Assembly: GCA_040385105.1 (NCBI GenBank)
Contig: JAZKHY010000053.1
Location: 3,094-67,093 of the forward strand
Direction of reading: 5' to 3'
DNA: 64,000 bases
Source of the DNA: JACMQX01 sp040385105
Lineage (GTDB): Bacteria; Pseudomonadota; Gammaproteobacteria; Burkholderiales; Burkholderiaceae_C
Part shown: piece by piece, positions 57,769 through 64,000 of the stretch
Layout of the letters: each line of letters opens with the position of its first letter
Position numbering within the stretch: the stretch's first letter is position 1
The notes under the pieces: generated by a model
Seen by the model: the letters and a program-made list of their open reading frames with translations, nothing else
What the model was told of the DNA's origin: nothing
Databases searched by the model: none
Translations under genes and position numbers: made by a program

Positions 57769-58095
57769 TCAGACCCCCGCGACTTTCTCGTCGGCCGACG
57801 TGGTCATGGCATAGATGCCCGCGCGCACCGGCCCGTACTTGCGCACGCCCTCGCGCATGGCAGCAATATAGTCGGCCCAGGCCACGCCGAGCAGCGGCGC
57901 AAAGTGCATCAGCAGCTGGCCGTTGCAGCCCAGCACATAGAGCTTGCCGATGTCGCCCTGCCCGATCGCCTCGCGCTCCTCGTCCGTGAGCTCATAGCCG
58001 TCCAGCAGGGCCGCGCGGTCCTCGCGGTAACGCCTCTGCACCTCCGGGTCGCGGTTGAGGTTGTAGAGGAATTTCTGCGTGGCGTAGAGACTCAT
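57769..58095 (-). CDS. LigA-type small subunit of an extradiol dioxygenase
   Basis: A 108-aa helical protein matching the alpha subunit (LigA) of protocatechuate 4,5-dioxygenase-like enzymes: QKFLYNLNRDPEVQRRYRED, LTDEEREAIGQGDIGKLYVLG (core EEREAIGQGDIGKLY) and GVAWADYIAAMREG. It caps the active site of the LigB subunit encoded next. The ATG at 58095 is preferred over the one at 58110, which would overlap the hpaE stop. Standard homoprotocatechuate 2,3-dioxygenase operons lack this subunit. Confidence 0.88.
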   Translation of the reverse strand: MSLYATQKFLYNLNRDPEVQRRYREDRAALLDGYELTDEEREAIGQGDIGKLYVLGCNGQLLMHFAPLLGVAWADYIAAMREGVRKYGPVRAGIYAMTTSADEKVAGV

Positions 58096-58097
58096 GC

Positions 58098-59558
58098 TCA
58101 GATGCCCCAATGGGGGATGTGATGGGAGCCGAGCGACACCGCGACGTTTTTCGGTTCGCAGAACACTTCATAGCTCCAGGTGCCGCCCTCGCGCCCCGTG
58201 CCTGACGCCTTGGTGCCGCCAAAGGGCTGGCGCAGGTCGCGCACGTTCTGGCTGTTGACGAAGCACATGCCGGCTTCCACGGCCGCCGCCACGCGGTGCG
58301 CGCGGCCGATGTTCTCGGTCCAGAGGTAGCTGGAGAGGCCGTACTGGATGTCGTTGGCCTTGGCAATTGCGTCAGCCTCGTCGGTGAACGGGATCAGGCA
58401 GGCGACGGGCCCGAAGATTTCTTCCTGCGCAATGCGCATGCGGTTGTCCACATCGGCAAACACGGTGGGCATCACATAGTTGCCCTTCTTCACCCTGCCA
58501 GGCAGCACGGGCGCATCCAGGCCGCCGCACAGCAGCGTCGCGCCTTCCCTGGGGCCGAGCTCGATGTAGCTGCGCACCTTGGCCAGGTGGGCCTGCGAGA
58601 TCATCGGGCCGACGATGGTTTGCTCGTCCAGCGGATCGCCCACGGTGATGCGCTTTGCGCGCGCCACGAACTTCTGTACAAAGTCCGCATAGATGGACTG
58701 CTGCACCAGGATGCGCGAGCCCGCCGTGCAGCGCTCACCGTTGTTGGAGAAGATCATGAACACGGCAGCATCCAGCGCGCGTTCGAGGTTGGCATCGTCA
58801 AAGATGATGAAGGGGCTCTTGCCGCCCAGCTCCATGCTGAACTTCTTGAGGCCCGCCTGCTGCACGATGCGGTTGCCGGTGGCTGTCGAGCCGGTAAACG
58901 AAATCGCTCGCACGTCGGGGTGCTTGACCAGCGGCTCACCGGCATCCTTGCCGTAGCCGTGCACCAGGTTCAGCACGCCGGGCGGAACGCCTGCCTCTAG
59001 TGCCAGCTCGCCCAGCCGTGCGGCGGTGAGCGGCGAGAGTTCGCTCATCTTGAGCACGGCCGTGTTGCCGAAGGCCAGGCAGGGCGCGACCTTCCAGGTG
59101 GCGGTCATGAACGGCACGTTCCAGGGGCTGATCAGCGCGCAGACGCCGGTGGGGTGGAACAGCGTGTAGTTCAGGTGCGTTTCGGTGGGGTAGGTATGCC
59201 CGTCCACGCGGGTGCACATCTCGGCGAAGTAGTAGAAGTTGTCGGCAGCGCGGGGGATGAGCTGCTTGCCGGTCTGGGCGATCACCTGGCCGGTGTCGTT
59301 GGTTTCGGTCTGCGCGATGTCCGGCACATTGGCAGCGATCAGGTCACCGAGCTTGCGGATGATTTTGGCGCGCTGCGGTGCGGGCATGCCTGCCCACTTT
59401 GGAAAGGCGGCCTTGGCGGCGGCGACAGCGGCGTTGACTTCCGCCTCGCCACCCGAGGCAACTTCGGCCAGCACTTCCTGCGTTGCCGGGTTGACGGTTT
59501 CAAGATAGCGGGTGCCGGGGACGGACTTGCCGTCGATGAGGTGGTTGATCTGCTTCAT
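58098..59558 (-). CDS. hpaE: 5-Carboxymethyl-2-hydroxymuconate semialdehyde dehydrogenase (HpaE)
   Basis: A 486-aa ALDH that oxidises the ring-cleavage product of homoprotocatechuate. Landmarks are SPWNVPFM, FTGSTATGNRI, MELGGKSPF, NNGERCTAGSRIL (catalytic Cys) and FGGTKASGTGREGG. The C-terminus GSHHIPHWGI is characteristic of the HpaE group. It follows hpaR by 13 bases. The related 2-hydroxymuconate semialdehyde dehydrogenases are the main alternative, but the neighbouring hpaF, hpaH and hpaI support HpaE. Confidence 0.93.
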   Translation of the reverse strand: MKQINHLIDGKSVPGTRYLETVNPATQEVLAEVASGGEAEVNAAVAAAKAAFPKWAGMPAPQRAKIIRKLGDLIAANVPDIAQTETNDTGQVIAQTGKQLIPRAADNFYYFAEMCTRVDGHTYPTETHLNYTLFHPTGVCALISPWNVPFMTATWKVAPCLAFGNTAVLKMSELSPLTAARLGELALEAGVPPGVLNLVHGYGKDAGEPLVKHPDVRAISFTGSTATGNRIVQQAGLKKFSMELGGKSPFIIFDDANLERALDAAVFMIFSNNGERCTAGSRILVQQSIYADFVQKFVARAKRITVGDPLDEQTIVGPMISQAHLAKVRSYIELGPREGATLLCGGLDAPVLPGRVKKGNYVMPTVFADVDNRMRIAQEEIFGPVACLIPFTDEADAIAKANDIQYGLSSYLWTENIGRAHRVAAAVEAGMCFVNSQNVRDLRQPFGGTKASGTGREGGTWSYEVFCEPKNVAVSLGSHHIPHWGI

Positions 59559-59571
59559 GATGTGATGGGTT

Positions 59572-60033
59572 TCAGTTCGCTGCTTCAGTCTCTGGTTCTT
59601 CTGTCGGCAGTTCCAGCGCGATCACGCAGTCCAGCAGCGCATACAGCTGGGCCAGGCGCTCGGTGCCCAGGGCCTGCTCCATCGAGGCGTAGTGCGCCTC
59701 GATCGTGCCCGAGAGCTTGCGCGCCAGCCGCTTGCCGCGTGCCGTGGCGCTGACGACGGTACGGCGCTGGTCCTGCGGGTCCCGCTCGCGGCGGATCAGG
59801 TCGTCACGCTCCATGCGGGTGAGTACGCCGGTGAGGCTGGGGCCGAGGATGAAGGCCTCGCGCGCTACCCGGCCCGTCTCCACAGTACCGTGCTCGCCCA
59901 GCACCCGAAGGACCCGCCACTGCTGGTCCGACAGGCCGTGCGCGCGCAGGCCCGGGCGGGTGTGCGCCATGACGGCTTCACGCGCCTGCAGCAGCAGGCG
60001 CGGAAGATTGCGGTGTTTGAACGGCAGGTTCAT
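59572..60033 (-). CDS. hpaR: MarR-family repressor HpaR
   Basis: A 153-aa winged-helix regulator of the homoprotocatechuate operon. LLLQAREAVMAHTRPGLRAHGL (core MAHTRPGLR) and LSDQQWRVLRVLGEHG match HpaR, followed by FILGPSLTGVLTRMERDDLI as recognition helix and DPQDQRRTVVSATARG as the wing. The start is ~12 bases from the operator at 60045, and no ribosome site precedes it. A minus-strand TAATAT at 60045-60040 would give a very short or absent leader. It is the first gene of the operon and is divergent from an SDR. Confidence 0.9.
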   Translation of the reverse strand: MNLPFKHRNLPRLLLQAREAVMAHTRPGLRAHGLSDQQWRVLRVLGEHGTVETGRVAREAFILGPSLTGVLTRMERDDLIRRERDPQDQRRTVVSATARGKRLARKLSGTIEAHYASMEQALGTERLAQLYALLDCVIALELPTEEPETEAAN

Positions 60034-60044
60034 GGCAGAATATT

Positions 60045-60060
60045 ATTTAACAGGTTAAAT
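60045..60060. promoter_or_regulatory. HpaR operator candidate
   Basis: ATTTAAC-AG-GTTAAAT, arms perfect over seven bases, 12 bases upstream of the hpaR start and ~100 before the divergent SDR. Size and symmetry fit a MarR-family dimer. Confidence 0.78.
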
Positions 60061-60161
60061 GATTTTTGGACAGCAACGCTGCAAGACCCATCAGGGTATT
60101 CCCTGAGTCGCGCAGGCGCAGGATGGCTGTCCGGCATCCAGGATCAACAAGGAGACTCCTC

Positions 60162-60941
60162 ATGGACCTACACATCGCCGGCCGCAAGGCCATCGTCTGC
60201 GCATCGTCATCGGGGCTGGGCAAGGCCTGCGCGCTGGCCCTGTCACGCGAAGGCGTCCGGGTGTTCATCAACAGCCGGCACCTGGACAGCCTGCAGGCGG
60301 CGGCGGATGACATCACGCGCGAGACGGGTCATGAGGTCGTCGCGGTCGAGGCGGACATCACCACCGAAGCAGGCCGCGCCAGGCTCGTCGCCGCCTGCCC
60401 TGACGCCGACATCCTCGTCAACAACAATGCCGGTCCCGCGCCCGGCAAGTTCCAGGACTGGGGACGCGAGCAGTACCTGGAAGCCTTCGAGTCCAACATG
60501 CTCGCGCCGGTGCTGATGATCCGCGCGCTGCTGCCCGGCATGCGTGAGCGCAGGTTCGGCCGCATCGTCAACATCACCTCGGCCATGGTCAAGTCGCCAC
60601 GGGCGCACCAGGGGCTGTCCACCTCGGCGCGCACGGCGCTCACGGCCGTCTGCAAGGCCATTTCGTCGGAAACCGTGGTGGACAACGTGACCATCAACAA
60701 CCTGCTGCCCGAGCGCATCGACACGCCGCGCCAGCAGTTCCTCACCGAGCGGCAGGCGAAGATGGACGGCTTGAGCTACGACGCAGCGCGAAAGAAGATT
60801 GCAGACACGGTTGCGGCCAAGCGCTTCGGCACAACCGAGGAGTTTGCCGACATGTGCGCCTTTCTCTGCAGCACGCAGGCGGCCTTCATCTGCGGCCAGA
60901 ACATCCAGATTGACGGGGGTTCGTACAAGGGGCTTGTCTAG
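60162..60941 (+). CDS. SDR-fold protein with altered catalytic motif
   Basis: A 259-aa short-chain dehydrogenase. The cofactor motif is ASSSGLGKA and NNNAG is present, but the YxxxK site is replaced by GLSTSARTAL, so both catalytic Tyr and Lys are missing. A widespread SDR subfamily shares this LSxxAR motif, so it may use another mechanism or be a dehydratase or binding protein. The ATG at 60162 has AAGGAG eight bases upstream; the frame is open further but uses only TTG. It is divergent from hpaR across the palindrome, so it is likely HpaR-controlled. Confidence 0.85.
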   Translation: MDLHIAGRKAIVCASSSGLGKACALALSREGVRVFINSRHLDSLQAAADDITRETGHEVVAVEADITTEAGRARLVAACPDADILVNNNAGPAPGKFQDWGREQYLEAFESNMLAPVLMIRALLPGMRERRFGRIVNITSAMVKSPRAHQGLSTSARTALTAVCKAISSETVVDNVTINNLLPERIDTPRQQFLTERQAKMDGLSYDAARKKIADTVAAKRFGTTEEFADMCAFLCSTQAAFICGQNIQIDGGSYKGLV

Positions 60942-60984
60942 CCCTGCCGCCAGTTCTGGTGCAGCCGGACCCTACACTCGGTCC

Positions 60985-62358
60985 ATGGCCAAAGACAAAA
61001 CCATCTTCAGCTGCACCGAATGCGGCGGCACGAATGCCAAATGGCTGGGCAAGTGCCCGCACTGCGGCGCCTGGAACACGTTGATCGAATCCGTGGCGGA
61101 GAGCGCGGCACCGGCGAAGAACCGCTTCGCATCCCTGGCCAAAACCGCCGAAGTCGCGACGCTGGGCGACATCGAGGTCACCGACATGGAGCGCACGCCT
61201 ACCGGTATCGACGAGCTGGACCGCGTATTGGGCGGCGGCATCGTGGAGGGCGGCGTGGTGCTGATCGGCGGCGACCCGGGCATCGGCAAGTCGACCTTGC
61301 TGCTGCAGGCGCTGGACGGCTTGCAGCGCCGCGGGATTCCGACGCTCTATGTGACGGGTGAAGAGTCCGGCGCGCAGGTGGCGCTGCGTTCACGGCGCCT
61401 GGGCCTGGACAATTCGCAAGTGAAGGTGCTGGCCGAGATCCAGCTCGACAAGATCATTGCCACGCTGGACAACACCAAGCCCGCGATTGCGGTGATCGAC
61501 TCGATCCAGACGGTGTACTCCGACCAGCTCACCTCCGCACCGGGCTCGGTGGCCCAGGTGCGCGAGTGCGCGGCGCACCTGACGCGCGCGGCCAAGGCCA
61601 GCGGCGTGTGCATCGTGCTGGTGGGCCATGTGACCAAGGAAGGGGCCCTTGCCGGCCCGCGTGTGCTGGAGCACATGGTGGACACGGTGCTGTACTTCGA
61701 GGGCGACACGCATTCGAGCTTCCGGCTGGTGCGCGCCATCAAGAACCGGTTTGGCGCAGTCAACGAGATCGGCGTATTTGCCATGACGGAAAAGGGCCTC
61801 AAGGGCGTGAGCAACCCGAGCGCCATCTTCCTGAGCCAGCATGCCGAGCCCGTGCCCGGCAGCTGCGTCATGGTGACGCTGGAGGGCACCCGGCCGATGC
61901 TGGTGGAAATCCAGGCGCTGGTGGACAGCGGCGGCTCCAGCCCGCGCCGCCTGTCGGTGGGCCTGGACCGCGACCGCCTGGCGATGCTGCTGGCCGTGCT
62001 GCACCGGCATGCAGGCGTGGCCTGCATGGACCAGGACGTGTTCGTCAATGCGGTGGGCGGCGTGCGCATCACCGAGCCGGCGGCCGACCTGGCGGTGATG
62101 CTGGCCATCACCTCCAGCCTGCGCGGCAAGCCGCTGCCCAAAGGTTTCATTGCTTTCGGCGAAGTCGGCCTGGCCGGCGAGGTCCGCCCCGCGCCGCGCG
62201 GCCAGGAGCGCCTCAGGGAGGCCGCCAAGCTGGGCTTTTCAGTGGCCATTGTTCCCAAGGCCAATGCCCCCAAGCGCGGCAGCAAGGACATCGAAGGCCT
62301 GACGATTCACGCGGTGGAGCGGATCGACGAGGCCATGAACATCGTGCGCGGGCTTTAG
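60985..62358 (+). CDS. radA: DNA repair protein RadA
   Basis: A 457-aa branch-migration ATPase of homologous recombination. A zinc finger (C10, C13, C24, C27) is followed by a RecA-like core with Walker A GGDPGIGKST, the Sms-specific KNRFGAVNEIG motif near residue 255, and a C-terminal Lon-like domain (PLPKGFIAFGEVGLAGEVRP, core AFGEVGLAGE). Length is standard. The larger in-frame extension upstream overlaps the SDR gene and is rejected. It converges on a lipoprotein gene with four bases shared. Confidence 0.96.
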   Translation: MAKDKTIFSCTECGGTNAKWLGKCPHCGAWNTLIESVAESAAPAKNRFASLAKTAEVATLGDIEVTDMERTPTGIDELDRVLGGGIVEGGVVLIGGDPGIGKSTLLLQALDGLQRRGIPTLYVTGEESGAQVALRSRRLGLDNSQVKVLAEIQLDKIIATLDNTKPAIAVIDSIQTVYSDQLTSAPGSVAQVRECAAHLTRAAKASGVCIVLVGHVTKEGALAGPRVLEHMVDTVLYFEGDTHSSFRLVRAIKNRFGAVNEIGVFAMTEKGLKGVSNPSAIFLSQHAEPVPGSCVMVTLEGTRPMLVEIQALVDSGGSSPRRLSVGLDRDRLAMLLAVLHRHAGVACMDQDVFVNAVGGVRITEPAADLAVMLAITSSLRGKPLPKGFIAFGEVGLAGEVRPAPRGQERLREAAKLGFSVAIVPKANAPKRGSKDIEGLTIHAVERIDEAMNIVRGL

Positions 62359-62813
62359 TTGCCGAAGTGCATGCTGAACCTCGGGCCGTTGTTCAGCACG
62401 CAGGCGCCGGTCCCCAGCGTTGCGTTGTTCATGACGTAGCGGCAGTTCAGCATGCCGCCCCGGTTGCCGGCGGCGTTGGCAAAGCCTTCGCGTGACGAAC
62501 CGGCGACGCGCGTGGCTTCCCCCTGGAACTGCTCACCCCGGATGTTCACGCTGAAGTGCCCGCGGCCGTTCAGGTCGTTGGTCACCACCGCCTGCTGCAT
62601 GCCGTATTCGGCGGCGGCATCGTTGGCCGGGTACAGCCGCGCAGCAAAGGTAACCGGTGCGGGCGGCGCCGACGGGCTGACCATCACAGGCTGCGGTTGC
62701 TGTTGCTGGATGGGCACCACATAGCAGCCCGTCAGCGCCAGCGCCGTGGCGCAGGTTGCAAGGCCCAGGCCCATGCGGGCATACAGGGAGCGGCGGTTCA
62801 GGAGGCTGTTCAT
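62355..62813 (-). CDS. Small lipoprotein of unknown function
   Basis: A 152-aa predicted lipoprotein. The signal ends at the lipobox LTGC, followed by a Gln/Pro-rich spacer (~30-50). The mature domain has GRGHFSVNIRGEQFQGEATRV (core HFSVNIRGEQFQGEA) and ends in an RFSMHFGN-like strand, suggesting a small beta domain, possibly with one disulfide (MLNCRYV ... GACVLN). I recognise no family. It ends four bases inside radA on the other strand. Confidence 0.75.
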   Translation of the reverse strand: MNSLLNRRSLYARMGLGLATCATALALTGCYVVPIQQQQPQPVMVSPSAPPAPVTFAARLYPANDAAAEYGMQQAVVTNDLNGRGHFSVNIRGEQFQGEATRVAGSSREGFANAAGNRGGMLNCRYVMNNATLGTGACVLNNGPRFSMHFGN

Positions 62814-62983
62814 TTCATCTTTCAAGGCCCGGGCACATGCCCGTGAGCGCAATGTCTGCGCAATGGCGCCGCCGGATGCGGGATCGATCAAAGTTGCCGC
62901 CGGTGACGCCGCCGGTACAGCCGGGTGCCACCCGGAGGCGGGGTTTACCTGGCAGTGGCAAATGAAAAGCGACAATACCGGCC

Positions 62984-63445
62984 ATGAATTTCCAGAAAAT
63001 ACTTGTGCCCATCGGGGGCGTGATCATTGTTGTCATTGCCTACAGGGCGTACGGATGGGGCGGCGTCGCCCTGGCTGCAGGCGGCATCGTGATGTGGGTG
63101 CTGCTCAACTTCGTGCGCATGATGAAGGTGCTGGAGCGTGCCGGGCAGCGGCCCATCGGCTATGTGGACAGCGCGGTGATGCTCAATGCAAAGCTCGCGC
63201 CGCGCATGACCCTGCTGCATGTGGTGGCCATGACGCGGGCGCTTGGCGCGCAGCTTTCAGACAAGGGTGCCCAGCCGGAAATCTTCCGCTGGACCGACAC
63301 GACCGAGTCCCACGTTACCGCCGAATTCCTGAACGGCAAGCTGGTGAAGTGGGAACTGCACCGCCCGCCGCAGGCGGAAGCCCCCGCGTCACCGGCACCG
63401 GACGCTTCTGCCGCGCCCGAGCCGGCCCCGCCCGCCGCCCCCTAA
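62984..63445 (+). CDS. Inner-membrane protein of unknown function
   Basis: A 153-aa protein with two N-terminal membrane segments (VPIGGVIIVVIAYRAYG and VALAAGGIVMWVLLNF) and a cytoplasmic or periplasmic domain (~60-130) containing the segment FRWTDTTESHVTAEFLNGKL (core DTTESHVTAEFLNGK), then a Pro/Ala-rich tail. Homologues next to ilvE in related genomes are sometimes misnamed glycerate kinase; no kinase motif is present. It precedes ilvE by 57 bases on the same strand. Confidence 0.75.
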   Translation: MNFQKILVPIGGVIIVVIAYRAYGWGGVALAAGGIVMWVLLNFVRMMKVLERAGQRPIGYVDSAVMLNAKLAPRMTLLHVVAMTRALGAQLSDKGAQPEIFRWTDTTESHVTAEFLNGKLVKWELHRPPQAEAPASPAPDASAAPEPAPPAAP

Positions 63446-63502
63446 AATCACCCTTTTGCCTGCAACAGCGAGATCGCCCCGCGATCCAAAGGACACAACC
63501 CC

Positions 63503-64000
63503 ATGAGCCCAACAGTTCCCTCGATGGCCGACCGCGACGGCAAGATCTGGATGGACGGCCAGATGGTCGACTGGCGCGATGCCAAGATCCATGTGCTGAC
63601 CCATACGCTGCACTACGGCTGCGGCGCCTTTGAAGGCGTGCGTGCCTACAACACCGTCAACGGCACGGCGATTTTCCGGCTCGAAGAGCACACCGAGCGC
63701 CTGTTCAACAGCGCCAAGATCCTGCGCATGAACATTCCCTTCAGCAAGGAGGAAGTCAACGAGGCGCAGAAAGCGGTGGTGCGCGAGAACAAGCTGGAGT
63801 CCTGCTACCTGCGCCCGCTGACCTGGATCGGCTCGCAGAAGCTGGGCGTGAGCCCCAGGGGCAACACCATCCACCTGATGGTCGCTGCCTGGCCCTGGGG
63901 CGCCTACCTGGGCGAGGACGGCATGAAGCGCGGCATCCGCGTCAGGACCTCCAGCTACACCCGCCACCACGTCAACATCACCATGACGCAGGCCAAGGCG
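63503..64000 (+). CDS. ilvE: Branched-chain amino acid aminotransferase (3' end outside window)
   Basis: The first 166 residues of a PLP aminotransferase that makes Val, Leu and Ile from their 2-oxoacids. DGKIWMDGQMVDWRDAKIHV, LHYGCGAFEGVRAY and FRLEEHTERLFNSAKIL are IlvE hallmarks, and RPLTWIGSQKLGVSP follows. AAAGGACA is upstream of the ATG. The cofactor lysine lies near or beyond the window end, so it is not seen. Confidence 0.93.
   Translation, partial: MSPTVPSMADRDGKIWMDGQMVDWRDAKIHVLTHTLHYGCGAFEGVRAYNTVNGTAIFRLEEHTERLFNSAKILRMNIPFSKEEVNEAQKAVVRENKLESCYLRPLTWIGSQKLGVSPRGNTIHLMVAAWPWGAYLGEDGMKRGIRVRTSSYTRHHVNITMTQAKA

Noticed and set aside
1..64000. CRISPR array, rRNA or tRNA genes
   Set aside because: No regularly spaced repeat array, rRNA-like stretch or cloverleaf-like sequence was recognised by reading. 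A tRNA scan was not possible.

Overview
The window is GC-rich, densely coding DNA from a betaproteobacterium, most likely order Burkholderiales and probably near the Comamonadaceae. The pointers are five Bug-type (TctC) periplasmic binding proteins with no partner permease, several family III CoA-transferases, many short-chain dehydrogenases, and an lplT / alr / radA / ilvE backbone. No rRNA, tRNA, CRISPR, integrase or transposase was recognised. No stretch longer than about 200 bases lacks a gene or a recognisable site.

Layout. (1) 1-6.4 kb: a plus-strand surface cluster of four genes: a proline-rich protein (5' end possibly cut by the window edge), an outer-membrane beta-barrel, a lipoprotein, and a FecR-domain protein that contains a copy of the lipoprotein's domain. 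(2) 6.4-11.9 kb: a TPR/glycosyltransferase-like gene on the minus strand, then aldose epimerase, an SMP-30 lactonase, and glcE-glcF without glcD. (3) 11.9-28.2 kb: an acyl-CoA catabolic locus. A TetR regulator and an acyl-CoA ligase lead it. It includes a Bug gene, a six-gene minus-strand operon (MaoC hydratase, DUF35-thiolase fusion, aldehyde dehydrogenase, SDR, acyl-CoA dehydrogenase, double CaiB), an alpha-methylacyl-CoA racemase-like gene, a truncated ADP-forming acyl-CoA synthetase-like gene and a quinone oxidoreductase. Six intergenic copies of TACC-N4-GGTA sit at these promoters, several on near-consensus sigma-70 boxes, so the locus looks like one regulon. The gene set fits side-chain shortening of a methyl-branched acyl-CoA by hydration and retro-aldol cleavage (inference).

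(4) 28.2-34.1 kb: a WYL regulator, glutathione peroxidase, a receiver-domain protein, a DMT exporter, lplT and alr. (5) 34.1-50.1 kb: a 13-gene minus-strand operon (VOC protein, hydrolases, homogentisate-dioxygenase-like cupin, CitE-like lyase, MaoC, CaiB, two near-duplicate Bug proteins, NIPSNAP, SDRs, KstD-like flavoprotein). A GntR/UTRA regulator and a second short operon adjoin it. Both operons have a matching promoter-operator. (6) 50.2-60.9 kb: a homoprotocatechuate-type meta-cleavage operon headed by hpaR (hpaE, LigA/LigB-type dioxygenase, hpaF, hpaH, hpaI, then ilvD-like, Bug, class II aldolase and ketopantoate-reductase-like genes), with a divergent SDR. (7) 61-64 kb: radA, a lipoprotein, a membrane protein and the start of ilvE.

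The strongest candidates for new biology are the TACC-N4-GGTA regulon with its proposed aldolytic acyl-CoA pathway, the GntR-controlled ring-cleavage/CoA operon of unknown substrate, and the four-gene surface cluster.
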